Assembly (NCBI RefSeq): GCF_002899715.1
Contig: NZ_PPEK01000008.1
Location: forward strand, 54,329-118,328
Origin: Enteroscipio rubneri
Lineage (GTDB): Bacteria > Actinomycetota > Coriobacteriia > Coriobacteriales > Eggerthellaceae
DNA length: 64,000 nt
Reading direction: 5' to 3'
In this document: positions 9,062 through 16,610 of the stretch, in pieces
Numbering within the stretch: the first letter of the stretch is position 1
Layout: each line of letters opens with the position of its first letter
Translations under genes and position numbers: made by a program
Notes under the pieces: model-generated
Databases searched by the model: none
The model's input: only the letters and a program-made list of their open reading frames with translations
What the model was told of the DNA's origin: nothing

Positions 9062-9404
9062 GTTTTCGACCGCCCCGTCCGCAGCTGGAATCGACCGCCC
9101 CGCCCGCAGGCGGAAGAGAGCAAGTTTATCGGCGACTCCGCCTATGGGAAGGGGCGGAGTCGCCCCCATCGCACGAGCGGCCGCCCTCCCGTCGCGCATA
9201 CGGGCGCGGGCGGCTGCTTCGCGCGTGGCGCGTGCGGGCGGCTGCTTCCCACATGCTGCATGCCCTGCGAGCGGCTACACCCCGCGTGACGTTGCGACGG
9301 GCGGCTGCTTCGCGCGTGGCACGTGCGGTTGCCCCTCCCATTACGCGTGCGCCGTTGCGGTGGCTGCCCCCTGCGCTCTGCGCCATCAGCCGGAGCGGGC
9401 GCGC
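9062..9404. repeat. Gene-free GC-rich region with short degenerate direct repeats
   Basis: No credible gene. Two copies of a TCGACCGCCCCGYCCGCAG-like unit lie near 9067 and 9089. Three copies of a unit beginning CGGGCGGCTGCTTC lie at about 9206, 9234 and 9298; the first and third extend through GCGCGTGGC. Spacing is irregular. The region separates convergent genes ending at 9061 and 9405. Function unknown. Confidence 0.5.
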
Positions 9405-9674
9405 TTAAATCTTGTACATGTACTGGAACACGTCTTCGCGCTGGATGATCACCTGGACGCCCAGGTTCTCACCCACGGCCTCTAGCTTCTCCTGCACGGT
9501 GTTGAAATCGGCGACCGCGGTATCGAGCGTGGTGAGCATCGTCATCGAGAAGATGTCGTCGAGGATGGTCTGGCTGATGTCGTCGATGTTCGCGCCGCAT
9601 TCCGCAAGCGCCGTCGACACGGCGGCGACGATGCCACTGCGATCCTTACCCAGAACCGAGATAACGCACTTCAT
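9405..9674 (-). CDS. ACT-domain protein (UPF0237 family)
   Basis: 89 residues, essentially a single ACT domain: it begins MKCVISVLGKDRSGIVAAV and continues with an alternating strand/helix pattern, ending in VIIQREDVFQYMYKI. Family members are small amino-acid-binding regulators often encoded next to a DUF711/UPF0210 gene; no such partner is visible here. The start at 9674 is preferred over an upstream in-frame start at 9710 because family members begin at this methionine and AAAGGGAT lies just ahead. Role likely regulatory; ligand unknown. Confidence 0.85.
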   Translation of the reverse strand: MKCVISVLGKDRSGIVAAVSTALAECGANIDDISQTILDDIFSMTMLTTLDTAVADFNTVQEKLEAVGENLGVQVIIQREDVFQYMYKI

Positions 9675-9770
9675 TGGCTGATCCCTTTCGCTTTGTCCTC
9701 GTGACTTCAACCGGCGAGTTGGTGGCCGCCGGACGGCGTCTTATTCGTTCTTCATCCATAGTACCTGATC

Positions 9771-9796
9771 GCGAACGAGTGTTTCACGTGAAACAT
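9771..9796. other. parS: parS site (ParB binding) with extended conserved flank, copy 1
   Basis: 9780-9795 is TGTTTCACGTGAAACA, a perfect match to the bacterial parS consensus (TGTTNCACGTGAAACA). The preceding GCGAACGA plus one purine, and the T after the core, are shared with the sites at 29707 and 40060. It lies between the ACT-domain gene and folE. Confidence 0.88.
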
Positions 9797-9826
9797 CCGA
9801 TGTGCACACGGACGCTGCGACGGCGC

Positions 9827-10414
9827 TCAGTCCCTGCGCGCGAAGATGAGCGACAGGGCCTCGGCGCGGGTGGCCTGGCTTCGCTCGAACGCGCCGCGGA
9901 CGGCGCTCGTCGTGGTTTTCGCGCCGGCCTTCTTCACGCCACGCATGCTCATGCACAGGTGCTCGGCCTCTAGCACCACGATGACGCCCTGGGGGTGCAG
10001 CTGCTCGATGAGCGTGTCCGCGATCTGCGACGTGAGGCGCTCCTGCACCTGCGGGCGCTTCGCGAACACGTCCACGAGGCGCGCGAGCTTCGACAGCCCG
10101 CAGATGCGTCCATCGGCCGCCGGGATGTAAGCCACGTGCGCCATGCCGAAGAACGGCACCAAGTGGTGCTCGCACATGGAGTAGAACGGGATGTCGCGCA
10201 CCAGCACCATTTCCTCGTGGTGCTCGTCGAACGTGGTGGCGAAGTGCTCGGCCGGGTCCTGCTTCAGGCCCGCGAACACCTCCTCGTACATGCGCGCCAC
10301 GCGCGCCGGCGTCTCGCGCAGGCCCTCGCGCTCGGGATCCTCTCCTACACCTTCAAGGATGAGCCGAACACCTGCTTCGATTTTCTCTCGATCCATCGGT
10401 CGCCTATCGTCCAT
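9827..10414 (-). CDS. folE: GTP cyclohydrolase I
   Basis: 195 residues, normal for the type I enzyme. It converts GTP to 7,8-dihydroneopterin triphosphate, the first step of folate synthesis. Visible signatures are the N-terminal [17 protein letters not shown], the zinc-site region [40 protein letters not shown], and the final zinc cysteine in [14 protein letters not shown]. All expected Cys/His ligands are present, so it should be active. Starts at 10414 and 10396 are both possible and neither has a strong ribosome site. The rest of the folate pathway is not in the window. Confidence 0.95.
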   Translation of the reverse strand: MDDRRPMDREKIEAGVRLILEGVGEDPEREGLRETPARVARMYEEVFAGLKQDPAEHFATTFDEHHEEMVLVRDIPFYSMCEHHLVPFFGMAHVAYIPAADGRICGLSKLARLVDVFAKRPQVQERLTSQIADTLIEQLHPQGVIVVLEAEHLCMSMRGVKKAGAKTTTSAVRGAFERSQATRAEALSLIFARRD

Positions 10415-10670
10415 CTATTCTCTGTTTTTGCCTTCATTCGCCCGCGCGGAACTATGCCGTGCGCGCATCGTTCGCATGCATCATAGCACGACCAAACAAT
10501 GCGCCGTGCCGCACTGCGTCGCGACCGGCGCCCACCTCCTGCGTCCGTGAAGCGAACCGCGAGCGCACGCGACCCACGTCCGCCATCGTCACAAACGATG
10601 GCGACCCGCTCCCAGCGCCGTGGAGCGCGGCCCGAGCGCGCACCCCCGCCTGGCTCATGGACGAATCAGG

Positions 10671-10676
10671 TATAAT
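10671..10676 (+). promoter_or_regulatory. Consensus -10 element before LuxR gene
   Basis: TATAAT at 10671-10676, 29 bp before the GTG start at 10706, with GGGGAGG between. No convincing -35 is seen, which fits an activator-dependent promoter. Confidence 0.5.
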
Positions 10677-10705
10677 CTGCTTTCGTACTACAAAGGGGAG
10701 GCACG

Positions 10706-12424
10706 GTGGACACGCAACCGAGCATAGCCGAACGATACTTCTCGCTGGGAGGAGCCAACTATATTGGTCTAGGCTTCTATTGGGCGTGGCTGTTTATAAC
10801 GTTCTACACATCGGTTCTTCTGCCCCCATCGACAGATCAAACCATGAGCGGTCTGTGGAACTGGGCCGCATGGGCCCATGCGCTCACGCTCATCACCTGC
10901 GCCCTGCTCGCTCGACGACTCCAGCCGTACGCGCTCAGACGTTCTTCCATCGCCCTCTCATCGCTCGCAACTCTGGGCGGGACCCTGCTGATCCCCCTGG
11001 GATCGCTGCTTTTGGGAACGGCCTCGCCCGTGGCGGTCGTGCTTGCCACCATCGGCGCCCTCGTCACCGGCGTGACGACCGCCTGGCTTGTGCTGGCATG
11101 GAGCGTCCTGTACAGCCGACGCGGAGCGCGCTTCTCGCTCTTCGGGATTATCGCTTCGTACCTGCTGGCCGCCCTCATCTTCTTCCTCGTGCAGCTCATG
11201 TCTTCGCCGATCGCCATCGCCACGACTGCGCTGATGCCCGTTTGCTCGGCCATTCTGCTGTACGCCGCAAGCCTCGATGCGCCCGTGAATGGAACGGTCG
11301 ACGCGCCAGCAGATGAAACCGATAGCTCGCCGGCAGGCGCCGACGGCAATCCACCCGCGCACCGACGCGCCGAAACGACCCGTCGCTTCGCCCCGCGCCT
11401 TATCCTGCCGTTGACGGCCGTGTTGCTGTACGCGCTGTGCGGCGAGGTGCTGCGCGGATTCGCGACGGCGCCCGGCGACGGGACGAACCTCGACGACATG
11501 GGGAATCTCTACTTGCTAGGAAGCGCTGTCGGCGTTGTCGTCATGGGCATCATCCTGGCCCTCATTCCCCGGTTCGCGCACAAGAAGCCCTCCGAGATGC
11601 CCGGCATCCGCGTCACGCTGCTCATCATGGCGGCCGGGTTCCTGGTCGCCACGCTCACCAGCACCTCGTTCTTCTTCGCCTACGCCGTATTCGGCGCGGC
11701 GTTCCAGTGCTTCCGCGCGCTCGTATGGATGTATAGCGCCGATGTCACCGAACGCACCGGCGCACCGGCATTCGCCGTATTCGGCGCATCGCAAGGCTGT
11801 GCCGCGTTGGCCGTGGTGCTCGGCGTGCCTATCGCTTCGTCGCTCAATCAGGCAGTTTCGGTCGGAGCAGCTCAGCTGCCGGTGATTGCATCGGTCGCCG
11901 TATTCCTGATCTTCACCTCGGCGGTGCTTGTCGTCAACCCGAAAGACCTCGAAACCGCCTGGGGCCTCATACCGCCCGGAGCGGAACCCGATACTGCGAC
12001 ACGCGCGCAGGCGAAGGGGGATGACGCCCCGTCCGACGCCAGCGCCCTGTGCGAAGCCGACGCCCCGTCCGGCGCCGGCGCCGAAGCCACGTCCGAAGCC
12101 GACGCCGGCGCCCTGTCGGAAGCCCACGCCCTGTCCGATGCGCGGGACGGGACCGTCGGCGCGAACAGCGGCGCATCTGCGGACGATCCAGCGAACGACG
12201 ATGCGCTTTCCTTTCTGTCCGACACCTACGGCCTCACGGCCCGCGAGTCCGAAGTGGCCCGGCTTTTGGCAAAGGGACGCAGCCTGCCCTTCATCCAAGA
12301 GGAACTCCACATCGCGCAAGGCACGGCACAAACGCACCTCGTCCATATCTATCGCAAGCTCGGCGTCCATTCGCGGCAAGAGTTTCTCGATGTGGTTGAA
12401 TCTCAGACATCCCCTTCAAAATAA
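10706..12424 (+). CDS. LuxR-family regulator with multi-pass membrane N-terminal domain
   Basis: 572 residues. There are roughly ten to twelve hydrophobic segments, broken near residue 200 by a polar loop. A low-complexity linker rich in Ala, Asp, Ser and Glu (about residues 425-500, repeats like CEADAPSGAGAEA and SEADAGALSEAHALSDA) precedes a LuxR HTH (YGLTARESEVARLLAKGRS ... GTAQTHLVHIYRKLGVHSRQ). The GTG at 10706 is supported by GGGGAGG with a 5-nt spacing. The gene lies 231 bp before and parallel to the reductase at 12656, its likely target. The long acidic linker is absent or shorter in the other regulators here. Confidence 0.88.
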   Translation: MDTQPSIAERYFSLGGANYIGLGFYWAWLFITFYTSVLLPPSTDQTMSGLWNWAAWAHALTLITCALLARRLQPYALRRSSIALSSLATLGGTLLIPLGSLLLGTASPVAVVLATIGALVTGVTTAWLVLAWSVLYSRRGARFSLFGIIASYLLAALIFFLVQLMSSPIAIATTALMPVCSAILLYAASLDAPVNGTVDAPADETDSSPAGADGNPPAHRRAETTRRFAPRLILPLTAVLLYALCGEVLRGFATAPGDGTNLDDMGNLYLLGSAVGVVVMGIILALIPRFAHKKPSEMPGIRVTLLIMAAGFLVATLTSTSFFFAYAVFGAAFQCFRALVWMYSADVTERTGAPAFAVFGASQGCAALAVVLGVPIASSLNQAVSVGAAQLPVIASVAVFLIFTSAVLVVNPKDLETAWGLIPPGAEPDTATRAQAKGDDAPSDASALCEADAPSGAGAEATSEADAGALSEAHALSDARDGTVGANSGASADDPANDDALSFLSDTYGLTARESEVARLLAKGRSLPFIQEELHIAQGTAQTHLVHIYRKLGVHSRQEFLDVVESQTSPSK

Positions 12425-12490
12425 CGCAGGCTCGATTCGACCTTCGTGTATCGCTCGAACAGTACGACATGACGCCAGGCTACGTATCGC

Positions 12491-12623
12491 CTGTTCATAA
12501 ACAGATTTCTGGCGCATCGTATGGATCGTACGATCGCGCATTTACCAAAAATCGAACAGTTTATCGGACGACAGGCGCTCCTGGTTCCCGCATGATGCCG
12601 ACAGACGGCGAAACGCTGCCGTC
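12491..12623. promoter_or_regulatory. Cluster of short palindromes before the reductase at 12656
   Basis: The 231-bp gap contains CTGTT-cata-AACAG (12491-12504), a perfect 12-bp palindrome GATCGTACGATC (12524-12535) and GACGGC-N8-GCCGTC (12604-12623). One of these may be the site for the LuxR protein encoded just upstream; which one cannot be decided from sequence. Confidence 0.35.
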
Positions 12624-12655
12624 GCGTGCATAACCATTTTTGGGAAGGGGATATC

Positions 12656-14311
12656 ATGCGCAAGGAACAACCACTTGTAACCAGGCGTTCGTTCATCGGC
12701 TTGGGAGGCGTGGCCGCAGCCACCATCGCAGCCGGCTCACTTGCCGGATGCGCTTCGGGTTCCGGCTCGTCAGGATCATCTGGCGGCGACAAGGCAGCGA
12801 CGCCAGCGGAGTCGACCGACTACAAGGCGGCTCCGGCGCCTATCGCCGACGACGACATCAAGGAAACGGTCGAGGCCGACATCGTCGTCGTCGGCGGCGG
12901 CATCTCCGGAGCCGTTGCGGCGGCAACCGCAGCCGAAGCGGGCAAGAAGGTGGTCGTGCTGCAAAAGGCCGAGACGGCACTCTCGCACGGGTCGGGCGCA
13001 GCAGCTTGGAATTCGAAGGCGCAGCTGGAGGTCGGAGCCGACTTCGATCCGTGGGACGCCGTCACCGAATGGACGCGTCAGGGCGAAAACCGTGCCGACC
13101 TCGACCTTCTGAAAACGTGGATCTATAACAGCGGGCCCACCATAGACTGGGCGACCGCGCTCACCAACGACGTCGAAGGCGTCGGCCCCGTGATCATGAC
13201 CTATCAGCCCGGTATGGAATATCCCGACGAGTACAACAAGTGCTTCCCCACCGTGCACATGTGGACCGGCCAGATGCAGGCGCTCGCCCAGTGGCTGCTC
13301 GATTACGCCGAAAAAAACGGTGCGGAAGTGCGCTACAGCACGCCGGCCGTGCAGCTCGTGCGCGACGACGACAATACAGGCCGTGTGAGCGCCGCCATCG
13401 CCGAGGGATCGGACGGCTATATCAAGGTCACTGCCGCCGATGGCGTGATCCTCGCTGCGGGCGATTACGGCAACAACCCCCAGATGCGCGCCGAGTATCT
13501 ACCGCATGCCGAAGGCTTGAAGTCGGCCTACACTCGCCCCGACATCAACACGGGCGACGGCCAGCTCATGGGCATGTGGGTAGGCGGTTTCATGCAGCTC
13601 GCGCCGCATTGCTCTAACATCCACTACGACCCGCCCATCGACGTTCCCGACATCGGCGGTTCGGGCATCCCCTGGCTGTTCGTCAACAAGAACGGCAAAC
13701 GCTTCTGCAACGAGGACATGCAGTACGGACAACTGTATGCGCAGGACATGAATCAGCCCGATTACCTGCACTTCCAGGTATTCGACGACAACTTCCGCAC
13801 CGATTGGACAGACATGGGTTCCGGCATGATGAAAAAGGAGCCGCCCGTCGATATCGTCGCCAGCATCGAGGCAGGCATCGAGAAAGGCGACGTATTCACA
13901 GGCGAATCCATCGAGGAATTGGCCGCAGCCATGGATGTGCCCTCCGATGCCCTGGCCGCCACGGTGGAGCGTTACAACCAGCTGTGCGATGCCGGCTACG
14001 ACGACGACTACGGCAAACAGGCCGGCCGCCTGAAGCCCGTCCGCAAGGGCCCGTTCTACGCCGTAGCCCGCAGGCCCGGCGTGCTGTGCACCTTGAACGG
14101 CATCATCACGAATGGCTCGTGCCAGGCGCTTGACGCGAACCGCGAGGTCATCGAAGGCCTGTACGCCGTCGGCAACTGTCAGGGCAACTTCTTCGGCGGC
14201 CTCGAGCACCAGATGGTCATACCGGGCATGAGCCTGGGCCGCGCCATGACCACCGGACGCGTTGCCGCACTCGTGGCCAGCGGTCAGGATCTTACCAAGG
14301 GCCGCATCTAG
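12656..14311 (+). CDS. Tat-exported flavin (FAD) reductase, fumarate-reductase-like lipoprotein
   Basis: 551 residues. Twin-arginine motif TRRSFIGL, lipobox LAGC, a Gly/Ser tether, then the FAD motif DIVVVGGGISGAVAAA near residue 80. The C-terminal FAD-closing stretch reads GLYAVGNCQGNFFGGLEHQMVIPGMS. Exported flavin reductase of the fumarate-reductase superfamily without haem motifs. The ATG at 12656 has GGGAAGGGG five bases upstream, and the Tat signal starts there; an in-frame ATG at 12626 lacks both. Likely regulated by the membrane LuxR encoded immediately upstream. Confidence 0.88.
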   Translation: MRKEQPLVTRRSFIGLGGVAAATIAAGSLAGCASGSGSSGSSGGDKAATPAESTDYKAAPAPIADDDIKETVEADIVVVGGGISGAVAAATAAEAGKKVVVLQKAETALSHGSGAAAWNSKAQLEVGADFDPWDAVTEWTRQGENRADLDLLKTWIYNSGPTIDWATALTNDVEGVGPVIMTYQPGMEYPDEYNKCFPTVHMWTGQMQALAQWLLDYAEKNGAEVRYSTPAVQLVRDDDNTGRVSAAIAEGSDGYIKVTAADGVILAAGDYGNNPQMRAEYLPHAEGLKSAYTRPDINTGDGQLMGMWVGGFMQLAPHCSNIHYDPPIDVPDIGGSGIPWLFVNKNGKRFCNEDMQYGQLYAQDMNQPDYLHFQVFDDNFRTDWTDMGSGMMKKEPPVDIVASIEAGIEKGDVFTGESIEELAAAMDVPSDALAATVERYNQLCDAGYDDDYGKQAGRLKPVRKGPFYAVARRPGVLCTLNGIITNGSCQALDANREVIEGLYAVGNCQGNFFGGLEHQMVIPGMSLGRAMTTGRVAALVASGQDLTKGRI

Positions 14312-14323
14312 CGAAACCGTTGC

Positions 14324-14356
14324 GCCGGCCGATCCCGCATCCCCGGATCGGCCGGC
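14324..14356. terminator. Hairpin after reductase gene
   Basis: Perfect 12-bp GC-rich stem (14324-14335 with 14345-14356), 9-nt loop, thirteen bases after the stop at 14311 and before a convergent gene. No T-tract, so the assignment rests on the stem and position. Confidence 0.5.
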
Positions 14357-14558
14357 CATCCGCCTCGCACGACACACGACTGGCGGACAAGCATCCCGCG
14401 TTGCTTCCGAACCGCTCGCCATCGTCCGCAGTCGATCGAGGAGATGAAGACGTACTTTGCGCGATGAGGAGCCCGGCTTCGGCTCGATGTTCTCTATGTG
14501 CACGCGGCGCTCGCCGCCATGAGGAGCGTCGGAAGACGTCCAACAGACGCAGCATCGC

Positions 14559-15416
14559 CTATAGCGCCAGTTCCAACCCCACCGGGCAGTGGTCGCTGCC
14601 GTACACTTCGTCGTAGATGCACGCGCTTTCCACCGCGCCGGCCAGCGACTCGCTCACCAGGAAGTAGTCGATACGCCATCCCGCGTTCGTCTGCCGCGCC
14701 TTGAAACGGTAGCTCCACCACGAGTACGCGCCTGCCACGTCGGGGTGCAGATGACGGAACGTATCGACGAAGCCCGCCTCCACCAGTTCGGTGAACTTAC
14801 CGCGCTCTTCGTCGGAGAAGCCGGCTTTGCCGCGGTTGGGACCGGGGTTCTTCAGGTCGATCTCCCGGTGGGCCACGTTGAAATCGCCGCACATGACAAC
14901 AGGCTTCGGGTCGGCCTTCTCGCCGGGTTCGGTGCGTGGCAGCTCGGAAACGGTCACATGCCCCTCGCCCGGCGCGGGGCGTTGCACCGGCGCGCTGGCC
15001 GGCAGCACGCCTTCCTCGAGCCCCTTGCAGAAATCGCGGAACGCGTCGTCCCACTCCATGCGATGGTCGATACGCGCCAGCTCGTTCTGCGCATTCGGCG
15101 TGTACACGTCTACGAACCAGAACTGCGGAAACTCCAACGCCACGATCCGGCCTTCAGTGTCCAGGTAGTCGTTGCCCAGCCCGTGCAGCACCTGAAGCGG
15201 CTGCTCCTTCGTGAACACGGCCGTGCCGGAGTAGCCCTTCTTCTGCGCGTAGCTCCAGTACTCGCGGTACTGCGGCAGATCGAGCGTGGCCTGCCCCTCC
15301 TGCAGCTTCGTCTCTTGCAGCGCCACGATGTCGGCGTCGAGCTCGCACACGATATCCTCGAAGCCCTTCTTCTGTACGGCGCGCAAGCCGTTTACGTTCC
15401 ATGAGATGAAGCGCAT
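14559..15416 (-). CDS. xth: Exodeoxyribonuclease III family AP endonuclease
   Basis: 285 residues. Mg-dependent exonuclease/AP endonuclease of base-excision repair, cytoplasmic. Signatures: MRFISWNVNGLRAV, the metal glutamate in LQETKLQ, the VYTPNA tyrosine, GDFNVAH, and the terminal catalytic YDEVYGSDHCPVGLEL with its Asp-His pair. Compared with the usual layout there is an extra proline- and charge-rich loop of about 35 residues (around 135-170, before VVMCGDFN), which does not touch catalytic residues. AAAGGCAG precedes the ATG. A -10-like TATAAT lies on the minus strand at 15584-15589, giving a possible long leader. Confidence 0.93.
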   Translation of the reverse strand: MRFISWNVNGLRAVQKKGFEDIVCELDADIVALQETKLQEGQATLDLPQYREYWSYAQKKGYSGTAVFTKEQPLQVLHGLGNDYLDTEGRIVALEFPQFWFVDVYTPNAQNELARIDHRMEWDDAFRDFCKGLEEGVLPASAPVQRPAPGEGHVTVSELPRTEPGEKADPKPVVMCGDFNVAHREIDLKNPGPNRGKAGFSDEERGKFTELVEAGFVDTFRHLHPDVAGAYSWWSYRFKARQTNAGWRIDYFLVSESLAGAVESACIYDEVYGSDHCPVGLELAL

Positions 15417-15732
15417 ATTGCTGCCTTTCTTAGTCGGCCGACCTGCCCGTCCTCCGGCACTTCTGCTCCCGCGCGTTCGAGCAGTCGCGCACCTGGTGGA
15501 GCGGATCGTCCTTCCAAACTGTTTTCAATTCTCTGTTCTGCCGCTCCGGTATGGCCCTCCCCCTACGGTTTATCAGTTCCGCCATTATAGCGCTCCTCAT
15601 ACGACGGGCTCCGTCACGGCGGCCTCAGTCGGACACAGCCGCACGTTTCGTGCGCTGGAGCACCATCAGACCCAAAGAACAGTCGGATCAGGCGGAAAGG
15701 CGATCCCGCACAAAGCAAGACCGGACAGCCCC
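15417..15732. other. Intergenic region without a gene
   Basis: No credible coding region, RNA gene or repeat. A minus-strand TATAAT at 15584-15589 is a possible promoter for the exonuclease gene. Confidence 0.5.
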
Positions 15733-16203
15733 TCACTTATGATACGGCTCCCCGCGGGATATCTTCTGGGCGCGGTACAGCTGCTCCAGCAGCACGACGC
15801 GGGCCAGGTTGTGGGGCAGCGTGATGGGGCCGAACGACAGCAGCTCGTCGGCGCGGGCGCGCACGACGTCGCTCACGCCGTCCGAGCCGCCGATGACGAA
15901 CGCGAACTCGCTCGTGCCGCCCAGCGCAAGCGCGTCGAGCCGTTTCGACAGCCCCATGCTCGAACGCTCCGCGCCGTCGATGGCCAGCAGCACGACATGC
16001 GCGGACGCGGGCAGCGCGGCCAGAATGGCAGCGCCTTCGCGCTCGCGCGCCGCGTCGACGCCTCCCGTACGAGCCGGGTCGACGTCGGCCACCTCCTTCA
16101 CCGCCGTGCGCGCATAGGGTTGCAGGCGCTTGAGGTACTCGGCGCAGGCATCGGTCCAGAACCGTTCCTTCAGCTTCCCCACCGCCACAATGGTGAATCT
16201 CAT
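15733..16203 (-). CDS. rlmH: 23S rRNA (pseudouridine1915-N3)-methyltransferase
   Basis: 156 residues, the normal length for the SPOUT-class RlmH that methylates pseudouridine 1915 in helix 69 of 23S rRNA using S-adenosylmethionine. It begins MRFTIVAVGKLKERFW and shows the trefoil-knot SAM motifs FVIGGSDGVSD and the C-terminal LPHNLARVVLLEQLYRAQKI...PYHK, the invariant family ending. A GGGGAGGCGG ribosome site is upstream. Confidence 0.96.
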   Translation of the reverse strand: MRFTIVAVGKLKERFWTDACAEYLKRLQPYARTAVKEVADVDPARTGGVDAAREREGAAILAALPASAHVVLLAIDGAERSSMGLSKRLDALALGGTSEFAFVIGGSDGVSDVVRARADELLSFGPITLPHNLARVVLLEQLYRAQKISRGEPYHK

Positions 16204-16610
16204 GCGTCGTCAGCCGCCTCCCCGTCGTCTTCGCACGCGTCGCATGCCCGATGGTGCGCGATGCGCCGATATCCTGCCCAATGCGCACAAGCGCGCACAA
16301 GCGCGCACAAGCGTCGCATGCCCTTTTCAGTGCGCGATGCGCGGCATGCCTTGTCCTGAGCGTTTGTCCGTTGTTTCCGCGCCGCAGCTCATCTTCTAAC
16401 CCGAATCCGCCCGCTCAGATACCGATAGTATAGTCCACCGGATGACCATGATGCGACGCGCATAGGCAGGCTGAATCAAAGCCGCGCGCACCCGGTAGAG
16501 ACGGCATGCGCGGCTTGCGCCGTTGCCCGCCGGCAGATTCCACAAGGAACAGGCGAGCCGACCACGCGCTCGACCGTATGAGCCCGAGAAAAGCGGTTTT
16601 CCACCGGCGG
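16204..16610. repeat. Gene-free region with a 10-bp tandem repeat and a longer direct repeat
   Basis: About three tandem copies of GCGCGCACAA lie at 16283-16313. They are bracketed by two copies of a longer unit, GCGTCGCATGCCC followed shortly by GTGCGCGATGCGC (from about 16239 and from 16311). No gene is seen. Unknown function; possibly slippage-prone simple sequence. Confidence 0.5.

Noticed and set aside
9200..9330. CRISPR array
   Set aside because: Repeat units are irregular in spacing and sequence, and there are no cas genes.
9780..9795. Short peptide start MFHVKH at each parS site
   Set aside because: The ATG TTT CAC GTG AAA CAT reading arises from the parS palindrome itself; frames close quickly and no ribosome site is shared.
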